A DNA stretch of 64,000 bases from Allolobophora icterica. Its lineage: Eukaryota > Annelida > Clitellata > Crassiclitellata > Lumbricidae. The notes beneath the pieces were generated by a model. That model did not search any database. It saw nothing but the letters and a program-made list of their open reading frames with translations, and had not been told where the DNA came from. The DNA lies in the NCBI GenBank assembly GCA_963556255.1, contig OY744604.1, positions 73,386,279-73,450,278 of the forward strand, read 5' to 3'. Positions 12,475 to 22,899 of this stretch are shown here, piece after piece. The position numbers were made by a program, and so were the translations under genes. Positions within the stretch are counted from its first letter, which is position 1. Each line of letters starts with the position of its first letter.

Positions 12475-12792
12475 CCAAAACTGTGACGACTGAACTCAAG
12501 GAGGCAAGGCTGACATCAATGCATGTGTAGACACCGGCCTGGTCCAGATCAGCATAATATATCACCAGATTGCAGACTCCTGGTCCACCTTTTTCAACAA
12601 AATTCTTGTAATAATATGCGGAGTTGACGACGCAGAAAGATGCAATAACTGTGGTATTTTCCTCCGTTCCATCTCTGCTGAGAGTCCAACTCGGAAGGTA
12701 ACCGGTGGCATTACTTGTGCAGTCCAGTTGTACTCGATTGCCAACGTCTACGGTGAAGTTCTTTGGTGCATTTGTTATGGCGCTACGTGCAA
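12475..12792 (-). CDS. gene A exon 8: Ig domain 1
   Basis: Phase 1-1 exon of 318 nt with acceptor CTAG before 12792 and donor GTAAGT after 12475. It encodes one Ig domain: LDC (B strand), SWTLSRDG (C strand Trp), and AGVYTC (F strand, the GxYxC signature). Two further cysteines, ASFC and GVC, are kept in all three paralogues and may form a second disulfide. Genes B and C have the same exon at 34078-34395 and 61515-61829. Framework blocks are nearly invariant, while the stretches before LDC and after FCVVNS differ. Only this copy has a canonical GT donor. Confidence 0.88.
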
Positions 12793-12949
12793 CTAGAAAG
12801 AGCTCTCAATAATATGATAACAAGTAATAGGCTTTAGGCCTATACAACGATAAGAAAAGTGAAATGAAAATGATAAACATGCTGATTCCTGTTATTAGCA
12901 TGTGTCTAATGTAGGTGAAGCAAGACCGGTTGATAACTTAAAACAGAAA

Positions 12950-13540
12950 TTCGATGATGGCTGGGCATTCCAAATCTCTGACACGTGGAGCTGCGCAGAA
13001 TATTCGTATTTACTTATCTTTGGACCCGAAAATCCTGACCCGTGCATACACATATCCGCCTACTCTTTATCTCACACTTTCAACTTCGACTCGCCTGTTC
13101 GCTATCTTGACGTCACCTTTGATCAACTCCCCTCCTATCTAATCGCATCTTCAACCTCTGGTGCACCTGCTTCATGCACATTCGTGACCTTCGCGGAATT
13201 CGACCAAAATTTAGGAAGACCGGCAAGTAAAGAATTACAGTAGTCGATGCAGAAGCAAATAATGGCGTAGACTATGGTAGTGAAAGCAGATGAAAAGACA
13301 GATCTACTGGTGGCTCTTAGGCGCCTAATGCGGTAATAGTAGGACCAATAATGTTCATTGCGACCTTGATTACTGTAATTCCTCTTTTCTCAACCTCGAA
13401 TCCACCCAAATTAAGCGTCTACAACTCATCCAAAACTCGTTAGCCAGAGTTGCTACCAGAACACCCAAGCATCGTCATATCACTCCGGTCCTTATATCAC
13501 TCCACTGGCTGAAAATCTCTGAGCACATCCATTGAGCATG
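12950..13540 (+). mobile_element. LINE fragment, end of reverse transcriptase region
   Basis: Plus-strand frames with shifts read VRYLDVTFD (about 13100), FMHIRDLRGIRP (about 13170), then LDYCNSSFLNLES and RLQLIQNSLARVATRTPKHRHIT (13380-13490) and LHWLKIS (about 13510). This is the standard order after motif D/E in L2-like LINEs. The ORF starting at 12902 overlaps it and is not a separate gene. Confidence 0.72.
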
Positions 13541-14152
13541 TACTAAAAGTGACTGAGAACCAATGCAGTTCGTCGTTAAACTATTAAAGTTAATTAGTTT
13601 AAAGTTGGTTAAAGCTGAGTAATAGGGTAGTAAGGTATACAAAACGTTGTGAAATTGTTGTCATTACGTTTATGGTAGCCTTAACGAGACCCAATACAAA
13701 GGTATTTCATTGTAATAACGAAAGACATTAATTAGGTTGCTTTGTGGCATTAACACTATTGCCTTACAATTTAAGAGATTATGACTTTGTTATTGGCCGT
13801 GTTGCTAATAGACCGAGTTACGTAACCGCATCTTGGATTAGTTTTAAGCATGTGGTGCTGTAATATGGTGTGTTGAACTTGGGTTTATGTACTTCATCGT
13901 ACGTATTTAGCTGGCTATCCGTAAACTCAGGCTGTGACGAAACAGCCAGTCTGACATTCTGAAACTGTCTTATTGACATTTTACTTATTAAATAAAAAAA
14001 AGAAAGTAACTCATGCCAATACTATTCCTTATTTCTTTAAGCACAGCTGAAAATAAACATAGTATCATCCATCTTAACCAGATTAAAATAATTAAAGACT
14101 AAAATGTACGGCAAATTTAGGCAACCAAATAGAAAATTATTGACAGGCATAC

Positions 14153-14318
14153 CTAATGGATTGACCTGGTATTTTACGTTGAATCCAGTTCCAGAGAGCG
14201 CAGAGTTGGTTTAGAAATATAAGCGAACAAGGCTACACAGCGTATAGGAAATCAATGGTGGTAAAGTATTGCCGCGATAGTAACGATAGCCATAGCTCGT
14301 GTTACTAGCGCAATCAAT
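14153..14318 (-). pseudogene. gene A exon 7: second half of CUB3, interrupted by a stop codon
   Basis: Phase 0 to 1 exon of 166 nt, same length as the copies at 35218-35383 and 63777-63942. It encodes IDCASN, the conserved [13 protein letters not shown], and [11 protein letters not shown]. The codon after RLYF is TAA (14213-14211); gene C has TAT (Tyr) there and gene B a sense codon. Acceptor TTTCAG and donor GTATGC are intact, so the damage is limited to one substitution. Confidence 0.85.
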
Positions 14319-15173
14319 CTGAAATCAGAGGCATGCGGCACAAGCTAGAAACCCTACATGAGACCCTATTCTGGTAAAGGACAAATAGGATTTTTTTTGT
14401 AGCCTTTGTATTGGTTGTGAGTTTTGTCTATGGTTTTGATCATAGACAAATTTTGTCTTTGGTTTTGACCATAGCGCCGTATATCCCGCATAACGGAGCC
14501 CAACGATAGACATAGCGTTGGAGAAATACATTCTAGACGGGACTCATGGACTTCACAGTCACCGCTATGATCTCACTAACACCTGTCACTTGCTGTGAGA
14601 ACCACTGGTAACTTCAGAATGCCACATCATTTATCGGTAAATCTTCACTGGCTGGAAGCCGATGCAAATTACGCGCTGAAAGAAATCTATACGTCTTACA
14701 TGTATGTCTCGTCAAATCAATGCGATCTATTATGATCCGTTCTATTGATTTCTTATGCTCCCTAACTACGTTTCGTACGGCATCAATCGAAGGTTGTTTC
14801 AGCTTTAATTGTAGTAAAAGATCTGTTGGAAATGATTGGTTGAAGCCTGAGAGATTACAAAAACAAGAAGGTAGGCTATGGTGGATAACGAAGGTGAGAC
14901 ACACCAGTTTTGGTTCAGAGCTGAATGCCACTAAAAACAGAACATGATTGTGCACACTGAACTAGGCAGCAAACGCAAATTATTAGACCAGTTTTGCATA
15001 GAAGTCCACAATCAACTATCATGCTCTAATAATCTTGAAAGATATTTATGCATATTATACGTACCTACATACATATATACATATGTACACAAGTATACAC
15101 ATAATAGGTAGCCTACACGATTAAATATAAATCTATACCCAACTATCATGATATAAAATTCTAAAACACAAAC

Positions 15174-15352
15174 CTCGACATAATCTCCGTTTGAGCTGTC
15201 GATAAAAGGTTCGAGGTCGAATGACTGGAAATCCAAGCCTACTGAGCTGACAGGATACAGGTAGTAATAGCAGGACATGTTGTTGTACTTATTAGGAAAA
15301 TTTGGAGACGTGATGATTCCGGATAGACCAGCGTAATTTGACTTGCCGCATC
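15174..15352 (-). CDS. gene A exon 6: first half of CUB3
   Basis: Phase 1 to 0 exon of 179 nt. It encodes [19 protein letters not shown], the first CUB strand with the hallmark SPNxP, then SCYYYLYPVSS and FDLEPF followed by GDYVE. The last matches the CUB consensus F.L....YDYVEI when joined to IDC of the next exon. Donor GTTTGT after 15174, acceptor ATTAG before 15352. The copy in gene B is 35885-36063. Confidence 0.87.
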
Positions 15353-15762
15353 CTAATATAAAATTTCACAAATTATTTAGCAACGTGCATTTGTGATGTT
15401 TCTATCGTCTTCCAATGCCATGCAGTATTTATTTTTCTTGTGTTGTTTCATTTGAAGCACTTACTGCGCCCCTTAAAGTCAATAACTGTTCATCTGATGA
15501 GCGTTTGAATGTAGTGATTAATAAGGAATCTTGGAAAAGTCAGAGTAAAATAGTAAGTCTTAACAAATGACTTAAATATTGATAATCAATCTAAAATTAA
15601 AATTAAATTCAGAACACTAGGACTATAGATTCTTTTAAAAGCCGTCAAAGATTAATTTTTTCTCTACATCGTTTGGTAAACTGATTTCCCACACTAATGT
15701 GGATTTTTGTTACATCAATGTAGCATGTGCCGACATACATTAATGTAGAAGACCGAGTCATC

Positions 15763-17540
15763 CAGCGTCGGACTGGCTTGCCAAAGCGGCCCGGGAAATT
15801 TGGTCGTGGGCGGCCCACGTTATCGAGCGCCGGACTTTGCGGCCGAAGGCACGAAACCTCTTAGGATAAAGGACCTGGGTGGTGCCTGCCAATGCTTTTT
15901 GTAGCAATTAACACGGATGAACTTTTAGTTGTTAATGGGTCAAATGGCATAATATTGTTAAATAAATATTAAAAGATTAAGAAATTAACACATAGGCCTA
16001 TGCATTTTAATTTGTCATGTGTCGTAAATTCGTAATTAGGCCTATGTTTGGAACCAACTTTTACATTAGGCCTATGTAGTGCACTGTGCACAGTTTAGTT
16101 TATTTCAAAACTTATTAGGGCCTATCATGATACAATTAGTAGACACAACTTCACACAAGCACTTAGTATTGCAGTGTTTTCATCGTATCACAAGTTGACG
16201 CCAAAACATCAACGATTTCATTATTATTCATTCTGAGAAGAAGGTCCTCTTCGCAAGCCATCAGCATGAAAGACTAAATTTCATTGACTTAGCAAATTTA
16301 TTAATCTGTTCAAAATGTATTTCAATTTCGAAAATCATAAGCAACTTGTGATGAGCATAATGTCAAAACGAATTTTTAAGTCAAAACCAAATTTGAAAAA
16401 GCCATGAACTATGCACATTATATTTAAGGAGAACGCGGTAACAACAAACAATACGTTTTCGTCAAGATTTGCTGTGCCTGTTTTCTGCTATTAGGACTGT
16501 TCACTTTATATATAGATTCACATTGCATGGCGTTTTCTGTTGTTTAAGTGTCAAATAGCAAATTATTTTTTAAGTTTTAAAACTTTCCCATTTTCTTGCA
16601 AAGTCCAATAAATCCCTTTGCAGGCGCAGCTGCTCTTTTGTTACACTGTAATCAAAGTTTTCTGAGCAACTCACAGGTGCTATGCGTAGTCCAGCACTGG
16701 AAATCCTTATCGAAATTTCTGCAACATTGTATGGATTTAAACAAGACAAATCAGCATAAAGATTGCCGTGCTCAGAGAATCTCTGTTTCAAACTACTATA
16801 ATAACTTGATCCATTACAATGTTGTGAGCATTTACTCGAAATTTATCTTCGCATTTTCATTTGGCTGGTCTTTAGCAGATTCTCCCTGGCAATTTCTTTT
16901 TCGATCCAATTCTTTTCTGTTTAAATGTCGAGATTTCTTTTATCTAGTTCACTGTTAGCAAGTTCTGAAAAATGTGTAGGCCCTAGCTGCTTCAAAAATG
17001 ACATGAAAGTTTGATGTATTTGGCTTAATTCATTGATAGTATCTTGAATCATCTTGTAGGCTCGTAGGATGTCCATGCCGTTTATTTGCAAATATTAAGA
17101 TAACGGAGTTTTGTGTTCAAACACTTTCAAAAACAATACATATAGGGCCTAGTGCTGTCAAAATAAATTCAAAACTTGTCAAGAAACGCAGGAGAGTTTT
17201 CGCTCTGTTCCGGACTTCATTATTAAATTTGTTTGACTCAGAAATATCATGAAATGTTGTAGCATGTCTATGTCCAAGAAATCGATAACTTCTGTTTGTT
17301 TAATTAACGGTAAGTTAAAGTGAATATTGCACGTAGCCACACGTTTCACGTTGCAGTGCAAGTTTCTTGGTAACAACCATGCACGGCCAATATTTCATTA
17401 TTTGTGACACTAGAATTAAGAATTAGAATATATTTGTTAATCATATATATTTTCGTTTCTGGAGCGGCCGGACCAGTCCAAGCCTGGACGACCGGCCCAC
17501 CGGGAATTTCCCGGTGTCCCGGTGGGCCAGTCCAAGCCTG
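15763..17540 (-). mobile_element. hAT transposon remnant, 1.78 kb, with 8-bp target duplication
   Basis: Left end CAGCGTCGGACTGGC; the right end read inward is CAGGCTTGGACTGGC. Perfect 8-bp direct repeats GAGTCATC flank it at 15755-15762 and 17541-17548. Inside, the minus strand at 16791-16570 encodes a fragment with RFSEHGNLYADLSCLNP and LQRDLLDFARKWESF that resembles the late part of hAT transposases. The rest of the transposase is lost or unreadable, so it is non-autonomous. It lies in gene A's intron between CUB3 and CUB2. Confidence 0.8.
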
Positions 17541-17553
17541 GAGTCATCTATGG

Positions 17554-17904
17554 CAGTGGTTCTTAAACTTTTTCAAGCTAGGGACCGGCAACACGTGTAT
17601 GCTGCTTTTCGCGGACCACTAATGGCAAGCGCGGGATCGGAATCTGAGGATACGCACATAAAATATGGGGGATTCCAGGGTTTTTCTGCTAAAGTTGCTA
17701 AACCAAACAAAATTGATTTTTACTATGTACATTATCATGATGTGGTTCACAGTTTCACATTAATTCTGAAGTATTTTTCATATGTCATTAATGTTTTATC
17801 CAAAAGTTAAAAAATTATGAATTTTTAAGGACTGTTTCACGGACCGGTGACCAGAGCTCCGCGGACCGGCGCCGGTCCGCGGACCACCACTTTAAGAACC
17901 ACTG
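17554..17904. mobile_element. hAT-type MITE CAGTGGTTCTTAAACT, 351 bp
   Basis: Ends CAGTGGTTCTTAAACTTTTT and CTTTAAGAACCACTG. Perfect 8-bp repeats ATCTATGG lie at 17546-17553 and 17905-17912. The left repeat overlaps the target duplication of the neighbouring hAT element, so the two inserted within a few bases of each other. The plus ORF at 17514-17810 is not a gene. Confidence 0.9.
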
Positions 17905-18108
17905 ATCTATGGCAATTGTACAGAGACATCGACACATTGACGATGTTCCAGACCTGAAAAGTTAAGTCGGTACCTCTACACCCAATTTTTATATGTGAAA
18001 TAATGGTGAATTACAGGAGATCTCGAGAAAGAAGTGAATGAAACGAATTCCTATTCTAGCCATGCTGTAATAATCTTGAATTCTTATTCTAAAGCTGCAT
18101 AGTCATAC

Positions 18109-18271
18109 CATCTGGAGTAACGGAGTACTGAAGAATAAATCCGGTGAAGTCATTTGAGTAGTGTGTATGGTACCACATGAGCACTTTATTGCAATTGCTG
18201 ATGTAAGTTGGCTTTGGTAGAGTTGAACCACAGTATTTTGGCAATATGTAGCTGGAATTATCGCAACTGAT
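18109..18271 (-). CDS. gene A exon 5: second half of CUB2
   Basis: Phase 0 to 1 exon of 163 nt with acceptor TATAG and donor GTATGA. It encodes [21 protein letters not shown], containing the conserved YCG of CUB domains, then SNCNKVLMWYH and GFILQYSVTP. The first 30 codons are nearly the same as in gene B (38457-38619); the following segment up to GF differs at many positions. Confidence 0.87.
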
Positions 18272-18539
18272 CTATACACAACAAGCATTGAAGCTTATAA
18301 TTAAAAATGGATAGACGCTTTTAATAATGGTAAAGAATAAATGTCACACATTAGTTTTCTCGAACATTATACTATTACAGAATTGCATAATAACCGACGT
18401 GTGTATTGTCTAACAGTCTCGACGGCATATTGCGTTGAAGTTGTGATAAGAAAGAGGTTGGAAAGTAAATACATTTTGGACAATATTTCTAAATACACCT
18501 CAAAAAAGCGAAATATTACTCAACTACTCAATTCCTCAC

Positions 18540-18715
18540 CTGAACCCAGTCTTGTTGGCAATTTGAATCCAAATTGAATGCTTGGAAATTCAATGTAAAT
18601 GAACTAGACGTTGATGCCCAAATTGAATACGTACAATTCTCACTATAGTAATTATAAGGGTAGTTTGGCGATGATATAGTTCCAAACGATGCGGTGAATA
18701 CGGTGTTACCACAAT
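18540..18715 (-). CDS. gene A exon 4: first half of CUB2
   Basis: Phase 1 to 0 exon of 176 nt, acceptor TGCAG, donor GTGAGG. It encodes [46 protein letters not shown] and DWVQ, a typical first CUB half with C1-C2 and the FxxFxLD strand. Gene B's copy (39144-39331) is 12 nt longer. Confidence 0.87.
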
Positions 18716-18779
18716 CTGCAAACGGTCACAATTACAAAATGTCAGTGGCAAGATAGCTTGGACAGCCATTTAAGGAAAA

Positions 18780-20690
18780 ACCATCCAAATCTCCTGTATA
18801 AAATTATGTCGATAGGCCTACTCTACTTCAAAAGAACTGAAATCTTCAGCTACCTTTTTAGTTTACCTGTCCAATAATTTATATGTAACCTAAAAATACA
18901 GCTCCGTGTAGCAAATCTCACTTCATCGATTCAATTCTCTTTGTAACTTGCATTAGTTAAGACAAAGGGGTCATTACCCAACGCTGCTTGATTTCGCTGG
19001 CCTCATTAAACTTCATGCCGCAACCTGTATTCAGAAGACGTATTCCGCAACTTATATATAGAGAAAAATTTACCTATTTGCCTATGATTGGCTTTTCACT
19101 ATAGAGAAAGCCAAAAACTCTATTTGGAACATTGTAAGACCATCGCATGGTCTTCGTTTCAAGTGATTGAACCTTCGTTGTCAAATATTAATATCTCGGT
19201 ATCTGTGTGGGATAGAGAAATTCTCAGCCCAAGATAGGTTCGTCGGGGTTGTGAAAATCCAACAGAGTCATAATCATCATCACATGACCACCGCATGACC
19301 TTTGCATGACTTCGTAGTTGCAGGTCACCTGACCTGCTATGGTTATTCTGAGATTCGGCACGAAAAACAACTGTTAGAATGATGCTCTGGGTGCCTATTT
19401 TATGGTTCTGAAGGTCAAGGAATCCAAGAAAGTTATGCGCAGCACAGTGCGACAATCGCATGACTTTCTAGTTCAAGGTCAGTTGACCTGCAATTATAGG
19501 CCTATACTTGTTTACTCGGAAACTGCAAGCGATAAAATTGTGATTCTGGTCTTTGTTTTGTGGAAGGATTACAGCAGTTTGCTTCTAAAATTAGATTAGC
19601 CAATCTACTATTGGATTCCCAGAAGAAGAAAAACGGTACAGAAAACTTTAAAGGAAAATCGACTACCCTTAAGCATCAAGGTCATTTGAACTGTTTCACA
19701 CTAATTGACCTGTTACTTGATAAAATAGATCACAGAGTGTAATTACAGCAGAGAGGCAGACATAGGACTTCCGGATTCCTTGGAAAAGAAAATCCGAGAC
19801 AAGACACCGAGATCGACTTTCTAAAACTCATGTTGGTGGAGATCTTAATTGTCACTTGGAACGTCACTGCGACTGACGTCCCATGATCCGTGGAATATAA
19901 TTAACGCAGTGTCAAGCATGGGCTTTTCAAATTACATGTGATTGAATACCTTATTGTGGACACCGATATCGTGTTTCATAGACTTATAGCCGTGGAAATA
20001 CAAATGGTCACCTCAAAGGTCACGGTGAATGACATATCACTTCCTACGCAAGAAATAATTGCCAAAGGGTGCAAAATATGTTTTGCGAATTCCTCGCTCC
20101 AGAAAATCATAACTTGACTGAAATATCTTCGTTTTAAGAAAGATACTTCAAAAAGCAACTGATCCAATGCAATGTCAGCCGTGACGTCAATCTTTTACGA
20201 CAAGTTACACGGCGTCGCGCAAGAGTAGGCCTACATTATGAAACGGAAACTTTCAGGGAAAACATTTAGAAGAAAAGGTCTCCAAAGGAATTTTTAAAAT
20301 CTCGTTCCGCTTAAAAGTTATTGGTGAAAACCAGCTTTATTGGGTTGAATTTTTTATGAAGGGTTTTACAAAAGAAAACTTTTCCAGTCAAATTGCAAGC
20401 AATGACAAGAAGTGACAAAAAACAGGAAATTATCGCTCCGAAATGTATCCCGTAATCAAGGAATTTAATAAAGCGTGTGTTAAGGAACGCTCAAAATGGA
20501 TGCACACATGACTATTTAACTGAACAAGATAGGTTCAACTTAAGTAGGATGATGTTTGAAACGGTAGGATATGCATTTGTAATGGACGACTGTTCCAAGA
20601 GGACGGTCCAACATAGGGCAAAGCACCATTCACAGGATTTGCTGTGCGGAAGAGCAGCACCTGGAACATGCAACCTGGTCTGACCGCCGA
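18780..20690. other. intron of gene A without recognised feature
   Basis: Several short frames on both strands (for example 19159-19461 minus and 20477-20683 plus) show no family motif. No inverted-repeat element or RNA gene was found by eye. Confidence 0.35.
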
Positions 20691-21120
20691 TCAGACTGAA
20701 TCAATTCCGAAACAAAGGGCTGGTCTGTATCCAAAAGTGAGACCAGTTCCATCGTATTCAAAAATAATACTCAAAGAAAAACGTTTCATGTGGGAGGAAC
20801 TGTAGGGGGTCTATTGGTTGTCTGTGCTAAAGCTCATCTAGTTTGAGATCTTGATGCTTGTGTGTAATTGTCTTGCAGGCTGTGCTCCATCTCACTGAAG
20901 GAGCTTCACGTCTCTTCCATCACAGGTCACAGAATTTTTCTCTCTGATGTTTGTCATAGAACCCGCCGGTTATTCCAGCCACTGTACACTGTGTACAGGA
21001 AATGAAATATGATTCCAGGAACGACGCATATAGCTGAGTGTTATCAGCATACTGATATGCTGCAACCCCACCTCAAAAATAAAGGATCAGGTTCAAATCA
21101 GCTGTGTACAGGATACAGAT
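20690..21120 (-). mobile_element. degenerate LINE reverse-transcriptase fragment
   Basis: Minus strand near 21110-21030 reads LYTADLNLIL, then a stop, then YQYADNTQLYASFLE, the C-motif region of a LINE RT with YADN in place of YADD. A homologous, longer remnant lies at the matching place in gene B (39880-41090), so the insertion predates the A/B duplication. Confidence 0.65.
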
Positions 21121-21711
21121 TAGGAGTTTTAAGATGAGACTGGTATTTGCAACCGACTTAATCCAATCAATGCAAACAAAAGAGATAGCTTTAGTTGCAC
21201 ATTCAATATCCTCCTAGCGCTAAGCAAGCTAGTGCAATATTTTTCGCGCTTACCTGAAGTAACACTACTGATTACATGGCAAAGGTTTGGATTACTTGGA
21301 TTACTTGACCACTAGTTGCGCAAGCAAAGTTGAGAAAAGACTGGAGTTCATGGTCGAGTTGCAAGAACGGAATTGCAGTAATCAAGGCCCTACACGATGA
21401 ACTAATTGACGACGTTCGCTGTGGCGTTAGGAAACAGGCTGCAACAGACTAGCTGTTAGCAGTAGGAGCTGCAGAGTTCACAAGAAAATTCTCTCGTCAA
21501 AAACACTCTCGGATTGCGAAACACTGTTTTAGCCATTCTTTGTCAGTCTCTGCCAACGCCTGGAGTAAATTTGTCTAGACGTATGTGCCTCGTCTTTAGC
21601 CTAGACCAATAATATTGAACATCTAATGCACAAATTACGTCGTCTTAAATCAAGGAATCGCTGCTTTGGCAACTCTTTCTCCGCTTTTTGCCAAGACACA
21701 GTGTACTTTAT

Positions 21712-21995
21712 GGCCCAGTTAGCTACATCGGTAAGACCGTTGGCTTCGCGTCTCATGCGACTCTGTGTTAGAGAGCATGCGGACCGCAGTTCGCTTCCCG
21801 AAGGTGGCTTATTTAAGAGATTTTAAAAAATCTCGGGCTAGCACGGTCCCAACACGGGGACCTTAAATGGCGTGGCACCCATTAAAACGGGCAAGCGGTG
21901 GTGATTGATCTCACCCGATCATTTCATTGAAAAATGAGCAGGGTCGAGGCCATATACGGTCTCTATAGAAAATCGCGAACATTTACATTTACATT
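21712..21995 (+). mobile_element. tRNA-derived SINE (family 2), complete copy
   Basis: Head with TAGCTACATCGGTAAG (A-box region) and AGTTCGCTTCC (B-box), body with GGTGGCTTATTTAAGAGATTT, CACGGTCC and CGAGGCCATA, and a tail of ACATTTACATTTACATT. The same sequence, split by a DNA transposon, is at 45451-47095. The overlapping ORF 21626-21826 is not a gene. Confidence 0.7.
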
Positions 21996-22041
21996 ACATG
22001 TTCAGCCTAAACCATCTAACTCAAAAATTAAGGCGTCTTAC

Positions 22042-22213
22042 CTCTGGTGCTAACTTGATACTGAACTCTGAAACCTATTGTTGAAAAAGAATGGTAGGAG
22101 TCGGAATAAAAATATAATCGCCCATAGCTGCACCAAGGAATCGATATCGGTGGAATATTAGAATTCCAGTAATATATCTTTTGGACGAAGCTGCTGTTGC
22201 TTTGACAAGTGAT
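22042..22213 (-). CDS. gene A exon 3: second half of CUB1
   Basis: Phase 0 to 1 exon of 172 nt, acceptor TACAG, donor GTAAGA. It encodes [34 protein letters not shown] and GFRVQYQVSTR, the C3-C4 half of a CUB. The copy in gene B is 41827-41998 with the same length. Confidence 0.86.
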
Positions 22214-22384
22214 CTGTATAAAGGCAAAAACACCACTACTTCACTGAGCTATAATAATAGAACATATAAATGTTCTATTATTATACGCAATAACGGCAGG
22301 AGAGAACGCAGTTCCTGAGTTAAACCGCCAGTCCCTCCTTTCATCCCTACCAATGCCTACCATCTTCGGGTATGGGGCTTTTGG

Positions 22385-22600
22385 CTGAGCAACGATGCTG
22401 AATTGTCATGGGCTCCGGTGCATTTCATCTTCCTGTACTAAATGTTTCTCCGATGCTCAAACTCTATTTATTTTCTAAAACTCACTATATCTCGATGGCT
22501 TCAAGGTTCTTGATATGTAATTGTTCTTCACCTGGTGACTCACTAACTTCGCCTTTGATATTCATTTCTGTGACTGCGCGGTTTAAAATTGTTCGTATTA
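22385..22600 (+). mobile_element. LINE 3'-end fragment shared with gene B
   Basis: Contains TTTCTCCGATGCTCAAACTC and GGCTTCAAGGTTCTTGATAT, also found at 42110-42300 (gene B, same intron) and, in related form, at 33810-33975 and 61140-61400. In the 61-kb copy the reading PKEWNRLPMFVRCSNSFWSF identifies it as the C-terminus of a CR1-like LINE ORF. Confidence 0.6.
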
Positions 22601-22709
22601 ATAATAATTACATTTATAATAGCATTAAATGTTTCATGGTTTGACGACACTAAGTAATCGTGCCATTTATATTCCACGTCACTGCTGGAAATAGGACTAT
22701 AATAGTGTT

Positions 22710-22850
22710 GGGTCAGTTTTGTGGATCACGGTAATTGGTTGGTTAGAGCATTCACCTTGTAGCGCGAAACACGGGTTGGAGCCTCCTCGAGACATTACTG
22801 TGAATGGAACTTCAACGAGTCCTTCATTCACATATGTGTGGCGCCTCGTT
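22710..22850 (+). mobile_element. tRNA-derived SINE head, third family
   Basis: TTGGTTGGTTAGAGCATTC resembles an A-box and CGGGTTGGAGCCTCC a B-box, with about 30 nt between, followed by a body with CACATATGTGTGGCGCC. It lies just ahead of the large LINE. Only one copy was found, so the call is tentative. Confidence 0.45.
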
Positions 22851-22899
22851 GCGTGAGAACTCTAGTCCGCTGCGGTTTCTTACTATTATTAGGTTTTCT

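Noticed and set aside
12902..13243. Plus-strand 113-codon gene next to Ig1 of gene A
   Set aside because: Its frame runs over a LINE RT fragment with frameshifts; no start context or homology beyond that.
14614..14955. Overlapping ORFs on both strands in the CUB3 intron
   Set aside because: No family resemblance on either strand, and gene B's matching intron does not keep them open.
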